From NCBI GenBank assembly GCA_014871385.1, contig CM026430.1:6368630-6432629 (forward strand): 64,000 bases of DNA, written 5' to 3'. The notes under the pieces were generated by a model. That model was not told where the DNA came from. It searched no databases and saw only the letters and a list, made by a program, of their open reading frames with translations. Shown here one piece after another: positions 61,122 through 64,000 of the stretch. The position numbers and the translations under genes were made by a program. The stretch comes from Ceratodon purpureus. Its lineage: Eukaryota > Streptophyta > Bryopsida > Pseudoditrichales > Ditrichaceae. How positions within the stretch are numbered: the stretch's first letter is position 1; each line of letters starts with the position of its first letter.

Positions 61122-64000
61122 ATGGCCTCCCTACGATCTCATGATGGAGGTATTCCATTTGTGATGTCTGTAGGTTCAGACAATAAGGTAGTTGTTGAGG
61201 AGCGATTGCTTAGCCTCAGGTTTGGATTTAGAGCCGGGACTATTTACGTGGAAGAAGAGGTTTTTGATGATAATGGAGAGATTCGTGAGTGTATATTTCA
61301 AGTGAAGGATAGTACACCTGATGGTTACGTCTAGACTCTTAGCACTGGAACGTTCAAGGTATATGGATTATCAGATGCACAGATGTCTGAGTCTACTGTT
61401 CTCTTGACCCCTCCCCCTTCCACTTCAACTGTTCAAGTTCCTGGTCTAGCATCTGTCAAAATTCAACCCAGTGACAACTCAGTACATTTGTTGAGTGACT
61501 CGGATGATGACAATCACAGTGAGATCAAGCTAGGAGACACTAGGTCAAATCCTTTCCAAAGTCGTAGATCCCAAGAGTCAGGTCGTCCATCTTGACAGGG
61601 TAGTCGTTCTCGTATGTCTGCATCATTGTCTTCAGGGCGTTTACCTACTCATCCTGTTTCCAAGAAAAATAGAAGCATTCTCTTTGCCATTAGAATGACA
61701 GCGTCAAGGAGGGGCTCCCGATTAGAACTATCGCAGATTGATTTTGACACCATTGAACATGAACAAGTGAAGTATTTACCGCCAGTTTACGATGGAGACA
61801 AGATTTTTGAGCTGCCCCCTTTACCCGAAGGAGTTCCAACTCCATTCGGAGGTGGCATGGATGGGATGAGCAAGCAGTATGATGGCCATACCTAGTGCAA
61901 GACCATGACCACAAACATCAAGAACGAGTATGGCCTAACATATCGTAAGTCTAATTGTACTGGACACTTGCAATGTCCCAACCTGAGTTGTGATTACATC
62001 TGCAGGAATAATGGGATGGTAAATAGCACTGAATGGTCAGGTGTAGCTTTAGTACCATTTTCTGTGGGAGGCTCTCCCACAGAAAAATCTACATTAGCAT
62101 GCAAGGAATGCCAGACAGCTCCTATTTGCCTAGCATTGTGTAACGCTAGGATCTATCATGTGTCGGCATTACACAATGATATGGACATCATGTTTGACTG
62201 CATAGCTAAAGAGGTTTAGAAGACACCTAACGCTAAGAACTCTGCTATCGTATTAGCGGCCAGCAAGCAGTACCTTGCCGATGCTCTGATCCGTCGTACT
62301 GCCGGAGGCAGTCATCTTCGGGGTGCATCTATGGATGTTGTAATGGACCAATTTGAGAATCTTACTTCACCAAATATACGCAATTTTGTTTCTGGATCGA
62401 AGAGGTTTTTCCGTCAAGGGAGAGGAGTGACAGATAGCATCCTAGAGCTGAAGGATTACTCGAACTTTGATTTCATCCACTGTAATTAATTCCCTAGACA
62501 GAATGAAGGCAAGGTATTTCTGTTCAAGATGTCCACTGATCGTCCAGAAAGCGGTGTGGATCTGGTGAAGCGCATGCAGCCTGGAGGTGATCTTCAAGAT
62601 TGCTGGATCATGTTCGACCATGTTAGGCGTGTAGATGACTGGACCACTATGGCATGCCACGTTTATGACAGTAAGTATTGTAAAGTTATGACGATTGCCC
62701 TTTGTGACATGCAATCCGAAGATGCTGCTGCTCAGGAGTTATTTTGGCTCCAGCTCAATGAAGTTATGCGTAAGAATGGCCTTGAAAATACAAGTTTCAA
62801 AGGATTCATGGCTGACAATGCTGGAGCCAACTGGCACGCTATTCGGAAGGTGTATGGGAACGGAGACTCCAATGATCCTATGGAAGAACGGGGGCGCACT
62901 TGTCTTTTCCACTGGACAAAGTGCCTTCAGAGGGCTACTTCTCGGAATATCTTGCCAAGCTTTCAAGACCAACACAAAGCTTTGTGCAAAGTATGGAAGG
63001 ACGCAAAGACCTAGGAAGAAGCAGAAGCGGAGTACAACGTCATCCGCGGGTGTGGGCTTTCGTCAGGCGCTACAACTGAAGAAGGAAGGCGTCATCTAAA
63101 TGATTGGATGGTTTTCTGGCATTATCGGTATAGACAATGGGGAGGCTCGATGCAGCTTGTAAGTTCATTCAACACTAAACCTTCCATTAAGGATTACTAT
63201 ACCTTGCTTTTTATCTATAATCCTGAAAATGACATGATTTATTTGTATTTTCTAGGATCTTACTCTTGACGAGAGAGCCGACATGCCTTCCTGCAACCTT
63301 GCGGAAACCGTGCATAACAGATGCCTTCAACAATCAAGAAATACAATGACATGTTTGTACGAGGCAACAGTGGATGATATGATCCGAGCATTCATGCAGA
63401 GCACTAGTTACCAATCTTGGCTGAAGGGAGGAAAGGGCGGTAAAGGTCCGGACAGAGCAGAACTTCGTTTACGCCACGCTCAACGCTCAGGTGACCCCAA
63501 GTTGATTGCTGAGGCAGTTAATTCCTACCCGGGAGCCGAGGATTTACTGACGAAGAAAGGAGGCTTGGAAGGTGCAGAGATCTTTGGATCTACGAAACGG
63601 AAGTTAGATTTGCCGCCTGGTTCGAGTCATGACTCGCATCGCTATGATACAGTGAATTATTCCATTCCCCGTGATGGCACGAGATCCACTAGAGCACGCA
63701 TTGAGGAGGCTCTTTCTCAACCTGACTCCGGTGTTGAACACACTACTTTAGTGCAGGAGACAGATTGCGACCCGTCAAAGTGGCACATTGCCAGACTGTC
63801 CGGCAAGTCTAACCAAAAATGCCAAGCAATGCAGGCTCATACAAATGAGAAGTGCGATACCCGAGTGCGCCGAGGTACACATGGTACGCCTACTCCTACC
63901 TATGTAGGGCTAAAGAAGGAGTTCAGAACCGATCGCCATATTTCTACTGACTTCTGGTTTTACGCCGATGACATTAATAGATGTGTGAAGGGCACAAAGA
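61122..64000 (+). pseudogene. MULE-like transposase gene, 3' partial, six in-frame stops and no frameshift
   Basis: Exon 1 runs 61122-63158, intron 63159-63255 (GTAAGT...TTCTAG), exon 2 from 63256 through the window end, open. One frame runs throughout, interrupted by TAG 61332, TGA 61593, TAG 61893, TAG 62217, TAA 62487 and TAG 63012. Domains: a Cys-rich segment (CPNLSCDYIC, CKECQTAPIC) and a DDE/RNase H-like core with CWIMFDHVRRVDDW, FKGFMADNAGANWHAIRKV, RTCLFHW and NLAETVHNRCLQQ. The last three match the second Asp, the C..H pair and the final Glu of MULE transposases. A further Cys/His segment (KCQAMQAHTNEKC) follows. It is divergent from copy R. Confidence 0.75.

Overview
The window looks like nuclear DNA of a land plant, probably a bryophyte such as a moss. 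Genes have GT-AG introns, one is an SRPBCC (lachrymatory-factor-synthase-like) plant gene, and the mobile elements include a Ty3/gypsy retrotransposon, a piggyBac element and a MULE-like transposase of a kind I associate with moss genomes. The species cannot be named from the sequence alone. Most of the window is mobile-element DNA of different ages.

The most unusual content is a multi-exon gene present in three copies. Copy L (+ strand, 1-10833, 5' end cut off by the window) is open in every exon I can trace. Copy R (- strand, 60406-54439) has a complete first exon but carries premature stops and a deletion. Copy 3 (+ strand, about 28900-32776) is heavily decayed and interrupted by two small transposons. 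The predicted protein has a basic RGRG-type N-terminus, a ParB/Srx-like domain with a DGNHR motif, a lysine/glutamate-rich helical linker, a beta-class DNA-methyltransferase-like domain whose catalytic DPPY has become DVPE, a nuclear-localisation-like basic stretch, and a Ser/Asp-rich tail. ParB-methyltransferase fusions are familiar from phages and integrative elements of bacteria; here one appears in intron-containing, repeated plant DNA. The long intron 8 of copy L holds a tandem array (about 276 bp period) in which a perfect 16-bp palindrome recurs eight times; copy R has one.

Layout: 1-11933, copy L and its 3' flank, ending in a GCTCAC repeat. 12064-17572, an apparently intact piggyBac element with TTAA duplications, inverted ends and a 1,034-aa DDD transposase. 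17573-28900, mostly unassigned DNA with a foldback (22870-22999) and a coiled-coil ORF remnant. 28900-32776, copy 3 with a hAT MITE (31061-31340) and a second inverted-repeat element (31671-32406). 32780-44800, AT-rich or unassigned DNA around one intact host-type gene (37130-38133, -). 44836-49413, broken Ty3/gypsy material. 49635-50846, a fragment resembling a 2-oxoglutarate/Fe(II) dioxygenase. 53288-60406, copy R inverted relative to L. 61122-64000, a MULE-like transposase gene divergent from copy R, with six in-frame stops but no frameshift.

Copies L and R form an inverted pair with their 3' ends facing each other across about 41 kb. The divergent arrangement of copy R and the MULE-like gene suggests that a two-gene mobile element could carry the ParB-methyltransferase gene, but neither outer end lies in the window, so this remains a hypothesis.
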